Positions 31,132 through 39,609 of a stretch of 64,000 nt of DNA are shown here, piece by piece. Source of the stretch: Amycolatopsis lurida (lineage in GTDB: Bacteria > Actinomycetota > Actinomycetes > Mycobacteriales > Pseudonocardiaceae); the NCBI RefSeq assembly GCF_900105055.1, contig NZ_FNTA01000004.1, forward strand, positions 6,975,501 through 7,039,500, read 5' to 3'. The notes under the pieces were generated by a model that did no database searches, was not told the origin of the DNA, and was given only the letters and a program-made list of their open reading frames with translations. Position 1 is the first letter of the stretch, and the number at the start of each line of letters is the position of its first letter. Position numbers and translations under genes: made by a program.

Positions 31132-31681
31132 TGCCCCGGCGAAGAAGGCCAAGCGTCCACTGTGGATCGCCGTGGTGGGCCTGCTGCTGGGCGCGGCCGC
31201 GCTGTGGGGTTCTTCGCAGCTCGTGTGGTTCGCGGAGTTCCGTGACGGCGGCGTGCGAGGCACGGTGCTGTACACGGAAATCGGTTCACAGCGCGCGGTT
31301 GCGCTGATTCCCCTGGCGTTGCTGGCGCTCGCCGGCACCGCGGGCCTGATCGCCACCGGCGGCTGGCCACGCCGCGTGCTCGGCGTGGTACTCGCCGTGG
31401 CCGGTCTCGTCGCGGTGTGGATCGGCGTGGCGGGCGGCTCGTTGAGCGGGTTCGCCGAGGGACTGCCGGTCGCTCAGATGCTGGGAGCCCGCGGGCTCGC
31501 GATCCTCGGGGGAATTCTCGTGACGGCGGGCGGGTTGGCAGCCATCAAGGGCGCGGGCCGGATGCCTCGCCTCGGCGCGAAGTACTCGGCGCCCGGGGCG
31601 AAGAAGAAGGCCGCCAAGGATCCGGAGACCGAGCTGTGGGAGGCGCTGTCCGAAGGCGAAGATCCCACCGCGACCCGGTGA
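31112..31681 (+). CDS. Trp-operon-associated membrane protein (TIGR02234 family)
   Basis: This 189-aa protein has four membrane helices (LWIAVVGLLLGAAALWGSSQ; AVALIPLALLALAGTAGLIAT; VLGVVLAVAGLVAVWIGVAG; GLAILGGILVTAGGLAAIKG) and a basic C-terminal tail. Actinobacterial trp operons carry this protein between trpE and trpC; its role is unknown. It overlaps the end of trpE. Start GTG 31112 is used, and GTG 31124 is equally possible. Confidence 0.88.
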   Translation: MTAPVSDAPAKKAKRPLWIAVVGLLLGAAALWGSSQLVWFAEFRDGGVRGTVLYTEIGSQRAVALIPLALLALAGTAGLIATGGWPRRVLGVVLAVAGLVAVWIGVAGGSLSGFAEGLPVAQMLGARGLAILGGILVTAGGLAAIKGAGRMPRLGAKYSAPGAKKKAAKDPETELWEALSEGEDPTATR

Positions 31682-31689
31682 TGGCCGCG

Positions 31690-31705
31690 GAAAACGCGCG
31701 TTTTC
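31690..31705. terminator. Perfect 16-bp palindrome after the trp membrane gene
   Basis: GAAAACGCGCGTTTTC begins 9 bp after the stop at 31679-31681. It may attenuate or end transcription from trpE, or be an operator for a promoter before trpC. The 192-bp gap that follows is long for an operon. Confidence 0.4.
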
Positions 31706-31820
31706 GAGATCTACGCCGCGAAAGATGACACGGTTGGCATTCGGAGTAACGGACATACCCGGAACCAGGCCGTATCCGTGCGGGGGTTAGCATCGTTTCG
31801 GCGGGAAGGGGAAGGTTTTT

Positions 31821-31877
31821 GTGAGCGACCTTGCGAAGGAATCAGTGAGTACGACGGCCGGTGAGGTACTCCGGTGA
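31821..31877 (+). CDS. Possible 18-aa leader peptide coupled to trpC
   Basis: A GTG at 31821, preceded by GGGAAGGGGAAGG, opens 18 codons (MSDLAKESVSTTAGEVLR). Its TGA (31875-31877) overlaps the trpC GTG (31874) as GTGA, the same coupling used between real genes here. It contains no Trp codon, so classical Trp-codon attenuation is not indicated. It could serve translational coupling, or the trpC product could have an unusual start. Coding status is uncertain. Confidence 0.4.
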   Translation: MSDLAKESVSTTAGEVLR

Positions 31878-32683
31878 GCGTGCTCGAAGACATCGTCGCC
31901 GGCGTCCGTGCCGATCTCGCCGAGCGCGAGGCGGTTCTGCCGTTCGACGAACTGAAGAAGCGTGCGACCCAGGTCGCGCCCCCACGTGACGTGCTCGCGG
32001 CCCTGCGCGAGTCCGGTATCGGCGTCATCGCCGAGGTGAAGCGGCGCAGCCCGTCCAAGGGCGATCTGGCCGAGATCCCCGATCCGGCCGCGCTGGCGAA
32101 GGACTACGCCGACGGCGGCGCCAGGGTGATCAGCGTGCTGACCGAGCAGCGCCGGTTCGGCGGTTCGCTCGCCGACCTCGACGCGGTCCGCGCGGCGGTC
32201 GACATCCCGGTGCTGCGCAAGGACTTCATCGTCAGCCCGTACCAGGTCCACGAGGCGCGGCTGCACGGCGCGGACATGGTCCTGCTGATCGTGGCGGCCC
32301 TGGAGCAGAACGCCCTGATCGCGTTGCTGGACCGGGTCGAATCCCTTGGGATGACCGCGCTGGTCGAGATCCACAACGCCGAAGAGGCCGACAAGGCCCT
32401 CGAAGCCGGCGCGAAGGTGATCGGCGTCAACGCCCGGAACCTGCACACCCTCGAGGTCGACCGGGACGTCTTCTCGCGGCTGGCCCCCGGCCTGCCGATG
32501 GACGTCTTCAAGATCGCCGAGTCCGGCGTGCGCGGCCCCGGCGACCTGATGTCCTACGCGGGCCACGGCGCCGACGCCGTCCTCGTGGGCGAAGGGCTCG
32601 TCGCTTCGGGCGACCCCAAGGGCGCGCTGGTCAAGCTCGTCACCGCCGGATCGCACCCGGCCTGCCCGAGGCCTTCTCGATGA
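31874..32683 (+). CDS. trpC: Indole-3-glycerol phosphate synthase
   Basis: This 269-aa (beta/alpha)8 enzyme closes the indole ring from CdRP. Motifs: GVIAEVKRRSPSKGDL with the catalytic Lys, SVLTEQRRFGGS, VLRKDFIVSPYQV with the second Lys, ALVEIHNAEEADKAL, VIGVNARNLHTLEVD and IAESGVRGPGDL. The GTG start overlaps the short upstream frame. The ATGA overlap with trpB couples trpC-trpB-trpA. Confidence 0.97.
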   Translation: MSVLEDIVAGVRADLAEREAVLPFDELKKRATQVAPPRDVLAALRESGIGVIAEVKRRSPSKGDLAEIPDPAALAKDYADGGARVISVLTEQRRFGGSLADLDAVRAAVDIPVLRKDFIVSPYQVHEARLHGADMVLLIVAALEQNALIALLDRVESLGMTALVEIHNAEEADKALEAGAKVIGVNARNLHTLEVDRDVFSRLAPGLPMDVFKIAESGVRGPGDLMSYAGHGADAVLVGEGLVASGDPKGALVKLVTAGSHPACPRPSR

Positions 32684-33909
32684 CCACTGAGTACCACGAA
32701 GAACCGCACGGCAAGCACGATCCGGACGACCGGGGCTACTACGGCCCGTACGGCGGCCGGTTCATGCCCGAGGCCCTGATCGGCGTCGTCGACGAGGTCG
32801 CGGCCGAGTACGACAAGGCGCGGAACGACCCGGAGTTCGTCAACGAGTTCCGGCGTCTGCTGCGTGACTACGCCGGCCGTCCGTCGCTGCTCACCGAGGC
32901 CGAGCGCTTCGGTGAGCACGCCGGCGGCGCCCGGATCTTCCTCAAGCGCGAGGATCTGAACCACACCGGTTCGCACAAGATCAACAACGTGCTGGGCCAG
33001 GCGCTGCTCACCAAACGAATGGGCAAGAAGCGGGTCATCGCCGAGACCGGGGCCGGGCAGCACGGCGTGGCCACCGCCACCGCCTGCGCGCTGCTGGACC
33101 TGGAATGCATCGTCTACATGGGCGAGGTCGACACCGAGCGGCAGGCGCTGAACGTGGCGCGCATGAAGCTGCTCGGCGCCGAGGTCGTCCCGGTGAAGAC
33201 CGGTTCGCGCACGCTCAAGGACGCCATCAACGAGGCCCTGCGCGACTGGGTCACCAACGCCGACACCACGCATTACCTGTTCGGCACGGCGGCGGGCCCG
33301 TATCCGTTCCCGATGATGGTGCGGAACTTCCACAAGATCATCGGCGAGGAGGCCCGCGTCCAGATCCTGGAGCAGGCCGGACGCCTGCCGGACGCCGTCG
33401 CGGCCTGCGTCGGTGGCGGATCCAACGCGATCGGCATCTTCCACGGCTTCATCGACGACCCGGACGTCCGGCTCGTCGGTCTCGAACCGGGCGGAGAGGG
33501 CATCGAGGGCAACCGCCACGGCGCCACGCTGACCAAGGGCACCCCGGGCAACCTGCACGGCGCGATGACGTACCTGCTGCAGGACGAGGACGGCCAGACC
33601 GTCGAGTCGCACTCGATCTCCGCGGGCCTCGACTACCCGGGCGTCGGCCCGGAGCACTCGTGGCTCAAGGACAGCGGCCGCGCCGAGTACCGGCCGGTGA
33701 CCGACGCCGAGGCGATGGACGCGTTCAAGCTGCTGTCGCGCACCGAGGGCATCATCCCCGCGATCGAGTCGGCGCACGCGCTGGCCGGTGCGCTGGTGCT
33801 CGGCCGCGAACTCGGCCCCGAGGGGCTGATCATCGTGAACCTGTCCGGTCGTGGCGACAAGGACATGGACACGGCCGCGAAGTACTTCGGCCTGGTGGAG
33901 AACGCATGA
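32680..33909 (+). CDS. trpB: Tryptophan synthase beta chain
   Basis: This 409-aa PLP enzyme joins indole and serine. The N-terminal GPYGGRFMPEALIG, the PLP lysine Lys100 in NHTGSHKINN, AETGAGQHGVATAT, GGGSNAIGIFHGF and SAGLDYPGVGPEHS are all present. It overlaps trpC and trpA by ATGA on both sides. The partner TrpA follows directly. Confidence 0.98.
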   Translation: MTTEYHEEPHGKHDPDDRGYYGPYGGRFMPEALIGVVDEVAAEYDKARNDPEFVNEFRRLLRDYAGRPSLLTEAERFGEHAGGARIFLKREDLNHTGSHKINNVLGQALLTKRMGKKRVIAETGAGQHGVATATACALLDLECIVYMGEVDTERQALNVARMKLLGAEVVPVKTGSRTLKDAINEALRDWVTNADTTHYLFGTAAGPYPFPMMVRNFHKIIGEEARVQILEQAGRLPDAVAACVGGGSNAIGIFHGFIDDPDVRLVGLEPGGEGIEGNRHGATLTKGTPGNLHGAMTYLLQDEDGQTVESHSISAGLDYPGVGPEHSWLKDSGRAEYRPVTDAEAMDAFKLLSRTEGIIPAIESAHALAGALVLGRELGPEGLIIVNLSGRGDKDMDTAAKYFGLVENA

Positions 33910-34697
33910 GCGGGTTGAGTGACGTCTTCGCCAAGACGCGCGAAGAGGGTCGCGGAGCGCTGATCGGCTACCTCCCGGCGGGCTTCCCGACGGTCGACGG
34001 GTCCAAGGACCTGCTGGCCGCGGTGGTCGACGGCGGTGCCGACCTGGTCGAGGTGGGCGTGCCCTACTCGGACCCGGTGATGGACGGCCCGACCATCCAG
34101 GCGGCTTCGGTGAGCGCGCTCTCCGGTGGCTTCAAGCTCAAGCACCTGTTCGAGGTCGTCGAGTCGGTGTCGTCGCGCGGCGGCAAGGCCGTCGTGATGA
34201 CGTACTGGAACCCTGTGCACCGCTACGGCGTCGACCGCTTCGCGCGGGACCTGGCCGCCGCGGGCGGGCTCGGCCTGATCACCCCGGACCTGATCCCGGA
34301 CGAGGCCGACGAGTGGATGGCCGCCTCCGAGCAGCATGGTCTGGACCGGATCTTCCTGGTCGCGCCGTCCTCCTCGGAGGAGCGGATCGCCAAGACCGTC
34401 GAGGCCGCTTCCGGCTTCGTGTACGCCACCGCCGTGATGGGCGTGACAGGCGCCCGTGACCAGGTCGGCGTGCACGCCGAGGACCTGGTCGCGCGCACCC
34501 GCGCGCATACGGACCTGCCGATCGGTGTCGGTCTCGGCGTCCGTTCCGGCGAGCAGGCGGCGCAGGTCGCCGGTTTCGCGGACGGTGTCATCGTCGGCTC
34601 CGCGCTGGTGACCGCCGCCGCGAGCGGCTTGGACGCGGTCCGGGAGCTTTCCGCCGAACTGGCCGCTGGTGTGCGGAAGACAGTCGCCCCCGCTTGA
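33906..34697 (+). CDS. trpA: Tryptophan synthase alpha chain
   Basis: This 263-aa barrel releases indole from indole-3-glycerol phosphate. Catalytic Glu lies in ADLVEVGVPYSDPVMDGPTI and Asp in the PVMDG loop region; VATAVMGVTGAR and GVGLGVRSGEQA are the phosphate-binding segments. The gene ends the trp unit, 8 bp before a strong palindrome. In M. tuberculosis lgt follows directly; here a three-gene insert separates them. Confidence 0.97.
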   Translation: MSGLSDVFAKTREEGRGALIGYLPAGFPTVDGSKDLLAAVVDGGADLVEVGVPYSDPVMDGPTIQAASVSALSGGFKLKHLFEVVESVSSRGGKAVVMTYWNPVHRYGVDRFARDLAAAGGLGLITPDLIPDEADEWMAASEQHGLDRIFLVAPSSSEERIAKTVEAASGFVYATAVMGVTGARDQVGVHAEDLVARTRAHTDLPIGVGLGVRSGEQAAQVAGFADGVIVGSALVTAAASGLDAVRELSAELAAGVRKTVAPA

Positions 34698-34704
34698 CCT
34701 GATC

Positions 34705-34759
34705 GCGCGTGAAGGCCCCCTTCCCTCGGCTCAGCCGAGGGGAGGGGGCCTTCACGCGC
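34705..34759. terminator. Long palindrome, family 2, after trpA
   Basis: Arms of 27 bp (34705-34731, 34733-34759) pair with one mismatch. The core is GTGAAGGCCCCCTTCC and the centre CCTCGGCTCAGCCGAGG. It stands between convergent trpA and the glutamine-synthetase-like gene, so it should end both transcripts. Confidence 0.75.
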
Positions 34760-34765
34760 TACCGC

Positions 34766-36139
34766 TCAGTGCCGCCACCGCTGCGCTTCGGTGATCTCCT
34801 CCGGGCTCGCGAGCGCGAACCGCTCGATCTCCGCCCGCCGCACGTCCACGATCGTCCTCGCCAGCGGAGCGCCGAACGCGGCCGCCAGGTCCTTGTCCGC
34901 CTCGAACGCCGCGACGGCGTCCTCCAGCCGCAGGGGCAGTCGCTCGATCCCGCGGGCGGCGCGCTCCTCCTCGGTCAAGGTTCCGGGGTCGACGTCGAGT
35001 GGCTCCGGCAGGGACGCTTTCTCATCGGCTCCCGCCATCCCGGCGAACAGCAGGGCGGCCGCTAGCAGATACGGATTCGCGGTCAAGTCGAAGCATTTGA
35101 CCTCGAGGTTCGCCGCCGAGTCCCGGTTCCCGGCCACGCCGCGCACCAGCCGCAGCGGCGTCTCCCGGTTCTCCAGCCCCCACGCGGTGTACACGCCCGC
35201 CCAATGGTGCGGTTCCAGCCGCAGATAACTGACCACCGACGGGGCCCCGATCGCGAGCAACGCGGGCAGCCGCCGCAGGATGCCCGCGCTGAACGACTCC
35301 GCGACCGGTGTCAGCCCGAAAACCCTTTCCCCGCCGGAGAAAAGGTTCCGCGCACCGTCCCAGACGCTCAGGTGCACGTGCCCGCCGTTACCGACGCCGG
35401 CGGGCGCGAACTTCGGGGTGAAGGACGCCTTCAGCCCGTGCTGCCGGCTGAGCGCGCGGATCGTCTCCTTCGTCAGGACGGCGACGTCGGCCGCGCGCAC
35501 CGGGTCGGCCGCGGTGACGGACAGCTCGAACTGACCGTCCGCGTACTCGGGGTGGATCTGCTCCACCCCGGCTCCCTGTTGGTCCAAAGTGGACACCAGG
35601 GTGCGGAGATAGTCCGCGTGCTCGGAAAGCCTCGCGTAGCCGTACGCCGGGCCCGCGGTGGCCGACGTCGGATCGTCCGGGGCGCCGGCATCGGTGATCA
35701 CCCATTCGATTTCGAAACTCATCCGTGCCCGGTGCCCGCGGGCGGCGAGCCGGTCCACCGCCGTCGCCAGCAGGGCTCGCGGATCCTGCGGATGCGGCTC
35801 GCCCTCCTGATCGAGTTTCGTGACCGGCGCCCAGGCCCAGCCGGGCTGCCCGGCGAGCACGGTCAGCGCGTCGAGGTCCGGATGGAGCCGCAGATCCCCG
35901 ACCGGGCCCAGGGAATGCTCACCGCCGGTGATGACGTCGTCCGAGCCGAAGAAGTCGAAGGACTTCGAAGCACCGACACCCCACGCCGCCGCGGACGGCA
36001 ACGTTCGCAGCGGCACCGCCTTGACGCGCGCGATCCCGGCGTTGTCCACGAAGGTCAGCGCCACGAGCTCGACACCCCGTGCCCGGAGCTCCCCGGTGAG
36101 GGCGGTCGCGCGGGCGGTCAGTGCTTCCCGGTTCACCAT
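34766..36139 (-). CDS. Glutamine synthetase family protein (non-GlnA type)
   Basis: This 457-aa protein has the GS fold: an N-terminal beta-Grasp (VELVALTFVDNAGIARVKAVP), metal Glu residues in MSFEIEWVITD and EQIHPEYADGQFELSV, GNGGHVHLSVWDGARNLFSG, and RLEPHHWAGVYTAWGLENRETPLRL with RDSAANLEVKCFDLTANPYL. The adenylylation Tyr segment of GlnA I is absent. It belongs to GS-like enzymes (gamma-glutamyl amine or ethanolamine ligases, FluG/NodGS C-domain type). It is divergent from an amidohydrolase, the same pair that is fused in FluG/NodGS. Confidence 0.85.
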   Translation of the reverse strand: MVNREALTARATALTGELRARGVELVALTFVDNAGIARVKAVPLRTLPSAAAWGVGASKSFDFFGSDDVITGGEHSLGPVGDLRLHPDLDALTVLAGQPGWAWAPVTKLDQEGEPHPQDPRALLATAVDRLAARGHRARMSFEIEWVITDAGAPDDPTSATAGPAYGYARLSEHADYLRTLVSTLDQQGAGVEQIHPEYADGQFELSVTAADPVRAADVAVLTKETIRALSRQHGLKASFTPKFAPAGVGNGGHVHLSVWDGARNLFSGGERVFGLTPVAESFSAGILRRLPALLAIGAPSVVSYLRLEPHHWAGVYTAWGLENRETPLRLVRGVAGNRDSAANLEVKCFDLTANPYLLAAALLFAGMAGADEKASLPEPLDVDPGTLTEEERAARGIERLPLRLEDAVAAFEADKDLAAAFGAPLARTIVDVRRAEIERFALASPEEITEAQRWRH

Positions 36140-36235
36140 GGTTCCTCATCCTGGCCTTGATCGGAGTCCCTTGCCACGCCCGGACGCGGCCATAGGGTGA
36201 GGCCGCACTCGTCGATCACGAGAAGGGACGCGCTC

Positions 36236-37378
36236 ATGCCGGGAACCCCGACCCTGCCGTTCGTCGCCAGGACGAGGCTGGTGGATCACCACTGCCACGG
36301 CGTCGTCACCGGTGATCTGGGCCGGATCGAGTTCGAACAGCTGCTCACCGAGGCCGACACCGTCTCGTCACTGGGCACGACCCTGTTCGACTCGCTGATC
36401 GGGCTCGCGGTGCGGGCCCGCTGCGCCCCGGTGCTCGACCTGCCGCCGCACGTCCCGGCCGAGGTCTACCTGGCCCGCCGCGCCGAGCTGGGCGCCACCG
36501 AGGTCAACGCGCGGTTCCTGCGTGCCACCGGCACGACCGAATTCCTGCTCGACGGCGGCTTCCTGCCGGACACGCTGACCACGACCGAGCAGTTCGCGGC
36601 CCTCTCCGGCGCCCGCGCGCGGGACATCGTCCGGCTCGAACAGGTCGCCGAAACGGTGATCGGCTCCGCCACCGCGGCCGGATTCGCGTCGGACTTCGCC
36701 ACGGAACTGGCGAGACGCGCCACGACCGCGGTCGGGTTCAAGTCCATCGCCGCCTACCGGGTAGGCCTCGACCTGGCGGGGGAGCGCCCGACGGACGCCG
36801 AGATCACCGAAGCGGCCGGCCGCTGGCTCGCGCGGATCGAGGCGGGCGAACCGGTCCGGCTCGCGGACGAGGTGCTGCACCGGTTCCTGATCTGGACCGG
36901 GATCGACCTGGCCCTGCCGATCCAGTTCCACGTCGGCTTCGGCGATTCCGACGTGGACCTGCATCGCTGCGATCCACTGCTGCTCACCGGGCTGTTGCGG
37001 GCCACCCGGTCACACGGGGTGCCGATCATGCTGCTGCACAACTATCCCTTCCACCGGAACGCCGCGTATCTGGCGCAGGTCTTCGAGCACGTGTTCATCG
37101 ACGTGGGACTCGCGACGCACAACGCCGGTCATCGTGCGCCGGCGATCATCGCGGAGACAATGGAGATCGTGCCGTTCGGGAAGCTGCTGTTCTCCACGGA
37201 CGCGTTCGGGCTGGCCGAGCTGTACCACCTCGGTACGGCGCTGTTCCGGCAAGGACTGTCCGACTTCCTGTACGCGGGGCTCAGTGCGGACGTACTGTCC
37301 GAAGTGGACGCGCATCGGATAGCGGCGCTGGTGGGGCACCGCAACGCCGAACGGGTGTACGGACTGGAGGGGACATGA
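36236..37378 (+). CDS. Amidohydrolase (amidohydrolase 2 / FluG N-domain-like)
   Basis: This 380-aa TIM-barrel metal hydrolase has the metal motif VDHHCHG near the N-terminus, LPIQFHVGFGDSDVDLHRCDP, MLLHNYPFHRNAAYLAQVF and LLFSTDAFGLAELYHLG with the terminal Asp. That pattern matches the N-terminal amidohydrolase domain of FluG/NodGS-type proteins. The ATG at 36236 has AGAAGGGA upstream. It is coupled by ATGA to an M20 peptidase-family gene. Confidence 0.85.
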   Translation: MPGTPTLPFVARTRLVDHHCHGVVTGDLGRIEFEQLLTEADTVSSLGTTLFDSLIGLAVRARCAPVLDLPPHVPAEVYLARRAELGATEVNARFLRATGTTEFLLDGGFLPDTLTTTEQFAALSGARARDIVRLEQVAETVIGSATAAGFASDFATELARRATTAVGFKSIAAYRVGLDLAGERPTDAEITEAAGRWLARIEAGEPVRLADEVLHRFLIWTGIDLALPIQFHVGFGDSDVDLHRCDPLLLTGLLRATRSHGVPIMLLHNYPFHRNAAYLAQVFEHVFIDVGLATHNAGHRAPAIIAETMEIVPFGKLLFSTDAFGLAELYHLGTALFRQGLSDFLYAGLSADVLSEVDAHRIAALVGHRNAERVYGLEGT

Positions 37379-38544
37379 CGGAACTGGACGACCTGCAGGA
37401 CCGGTGGGAGGCCGCCGTCGAGGCGGAACTGCCGTCGGCGATCGAACTGCGGCACCGGGTGCACGCCGATCCGCGCGCGTCGGGGGACGAGGAGGACACC
37501 GCGCGGGTCGTCGTCGAGGCGCTGGGCATCGACGAAGGCGTCCGGGTCGCCAAGACCGGGCGCGCCGTGCTGCTCCCGGGTACCGCGCCGGGACCGGGCG
37601 TGGCGCTGCGCACCGAGCTGGACGCGCTGCCGATCACCGAGCGTACCGGCGTCCCGTGGGCCTCGGAGACGCCGCTGATGCACGCGTGCGGGCACGACGT
37701 CCACATGGCCGCGCTCGTCGCCACCTGCCGCGCGGCCGCCGTCGTCGGCGTGCCCCGGCCGCTCCTCGCGCTCCTGCAGCCGCGTGAGGAGACGTCGCCG
37801 TCCGGCGCGCTGGACATCGTCGACTCCGGCGTGCTCACCGAGTACGGCGTCGAGTCGGTCATCGGCGCGCATGTGCAGCCCAGGCTCGCGGCGGGGGTGG
37901 TTTCGGCGGTGCCGGGACCGGTCAACGCCTCCACCGACGAGTTCGACGTCGTCGTCCGCGGTCAGGGCGGGCACGCCGGCTACCCGCATCTGCTGCGGGA
38001 TCCGATCCTCGCGCTCAGTCAGATCGTGGTGAGCCTGCAGCAACTCGCGAGCCGCCGGGTCGATCCGGTGTTCGGCGCGGTCTGCTCGGTCGGGCGGATC
38101 GAAGCCGGGACGACGGCGAACGTCGTGCCGAACGAGGCCCGCCTGTCGGGCTCGCTGCGGCTGATGCGCGCCGAAGACCGCGACCTCGCGCTGGAGGGGC
38201 TCGCCGAGGTCGTCCACGGCACCGCGAAGGCACACGGCTGCCGGGCCGAACTGGAAATCAGCCCGTGCGAACCGGTGCTGCACAACGACGCCGGGCTCAC
38301 CCAGCGGGCGCACCGGTGGCTCGTCCGGACGGGGGTGGGCGTGGACACCGATTTCCGGTCGTTCGGCGCCGACGACTTCGCGAACTACTGCGGGATGACC
38401 CGCGGGCTGATGATGTTCGTCGGCCTCGGTGACACCGCGGGCGCGCCCAGCCTTCACGACGAAGTGTTCCTGCCGCCCGACGCCGCCATCGGGCAGGTCG
38501 CGTCCGCGCTGATCGCGGGCTATTTGGCCGCCGTCGAGGGCTGA
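37375..38544 (+). CDS. M20 family metallo-amidohydrolase
   Basis: This 389-aa protein resembles IAA-amino acid/hippurate hydrolases: ELRHRVHADPRASGDE at the N-terminus, ALRTELDALPITERTG, the metal motif HACGHDVHMA, QPREETSPSGALDIVDSG with the catalytic Glu pair, and the lid domain HAGYPHLLRDPILALSQIV. Substrates are N-acyl amino acids or amides. It overlaps the amidohydrolase gene and ends 38 bp before lgt. With the GS-like gene it suggests making and breaking of gamma-glutamyl or acyl-amide compounds. Confidence 0.88.
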   Translation: MTELDDLQDRWEAAVEAELPSAIELRHRVHADPRASGDEEDTARVVVEALGIDEGVRVAKTGRAVLLPGTAPGPGVALRTELDALPITERTGVPWASETPLMHACGHDVHMAALVATCRAAAVVGVPRPLLALLQPREETSPSGALDIVDSGVLTEYGVESVIGAHVQPRLAAGVVSAVPGPVNASTDEFDVVVRGQGGHAGYPHLLRDPILALSQIVVSLQQLASRRVDPVFGAVCSVGRIEAGTTANVVPNEARLSGSLRLMRAEDRDLALEGLAEVVHGTAKAHGCRAELEISPCEPVLHNDAGLTQRAHRWLVRTGVGVDTDFRSFGADDFANYCGMTRGLMMFVGLGDTAGAPSLHDEVFLPPDAAIGQVASALIAGYLAAVEG

Positions 38545-38569
38545 CGCCCCCAAGAAGTGGATGAAGCGC

Positions 38570-38575
38570 TACGGT
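38570..38575 (+). promoter_or_regulatory. -10 box of leaderless lgt promoter
   Basis: TACGGT is followed by 7 nt and GTG 38583. It supports that start over the in-frame GTG at 38574, which overlaps the box. Confidence 0.45.
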
Positions 38576-38582
38576 GGCCGAC

Positions 38583-39596
38583 GTGAATACCGCCTCGGCA
38601 GCGTTCCTCGCGACCATCCCCAGTCCCGACCAGGGCGTCTGGCATATCGGGCCGGTCCCGATCCGGGCCTACGCGCTCTGCATCATCGCCGGCATCATCG
38701 TGGCGATCTGGCTGGGCGAGCGACGCTGGGTGAACCGCGGCGGCACGAAGGGCACGGTCATCGACATCGCGGTCTTCGCGGTGCCGTTCGGCCTGGTCGG
38801 CGGGCGGTTGTACCACGTCATCACCGACAACCAGCTGTACTTCGGTGAGGGTAAGAACCCGCTCAACGCGCTGAAGATCTGGGACGGCGGCCTCGGGATC
38901 TGGGGTGCCATCGCGCTCGGCGCCGTCGGCGCGCTGATCGCCTGCCGCCGCAAGGGGATCCCGCTGCCCGCGATGGCCGACGCGCTCGCGCCGGGGATCG
39001 TGATCGCGCAGGCCATCGGGCGGATCGGCAACTACTTCAACCAGGAGCTCTACGGCGCGCACACCGACCTGCCGTGGGGCCTGGAGATCTACCAGCGCTA
39101 CAACCCGACCAACCCGGACGACTTCCTGAACGGCGTCGCGCTCGGGCATGTCCCGCTGCCGGACAGCCCGGTGCACCCGACCTTCCTCTACGAGCTGATC
39201 TGGAACCTCGGTGTCGCGCTACTGGTCATCTGGGCGGACAAGAAGTTCCGCCTCGGCCACGGCCGCGTGTTCGCGCTGTACGTCGCCGGGTACACCGCGG
39301 GCCGGTTCTGGATCGAGATGATGCGGACCGACACCGCGAACCACATCCTCGGCCTGCGGGTCAACGTGTGGACCTCGATCCTGCTGTTCGCCGCGGCGAT
39401 CGTGTACTTCGTCCTGGCCGCCAAGCGGGGGCCACGGGAAGCGCCGGAAACGTTGTGGAGCAAGGACGTGCCGCGGGAGGAATCCGCCGAGCCCGCCGAT
39501 GAGACGCATGCGGACGTGGCGGCGGCTCCGGACACCGTCCGGGACTCCGCCGCGGACAAGGCGACCGAGGACCCGAAGCCGGACCCCGAGAAGTAG
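38583..39596 (+). CDS. lgt: Prolipoprotein diacylglyceryl transferase
   Basis: This 337-aa inner-membrane enzyme attaches diacylglycerol to the lipobox cysteine of prolipoproteins. It has about seven helices, GGRLYHVITDNQ, IWDGGLGIWGAIALG and the Lgt signature GRIGNYFNQELYG, plus HPTFLYELIWNLG. A charged tail of about 60 aa (E/D/P/A-rich) follows the last helix, common in actinobacteria. GTG 38583 is chosen for the -10 spacing; GTG 38574 would add three residues. Confidence 0.96.
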   Translation: MNTASAAFLATIPSPDQGVWHIGPVPIRAYALCIIAGIIVAIWLGERRWVNRGGTKGTVIDIAVFAVPFGLVGGRLYHVITDNQLYFGEGKNPLNALKIWDGGLGIWGAIALGAVGALIACRRKGIPLPAMADALAPGIVIAQAIGRIGNYFNQELYGAHTDLPWGLEIYQRYNPTNPDDFLNGVALGHVPLPDSPVHPTFLYELIWNLGVALLVIWADKKFRLGHGRVFALYVAGYTAGRFWIEMMRTDTANHILGLRVNVWTSILLFAAAIVYFVLAAKRGPREAPETLWSKDVPREESAEPADETHADVAAAPDTVRDSAADKATEDPKPDPEK

Positions 39597-39609
39597 CGGT
39601 TCCAAGCCT

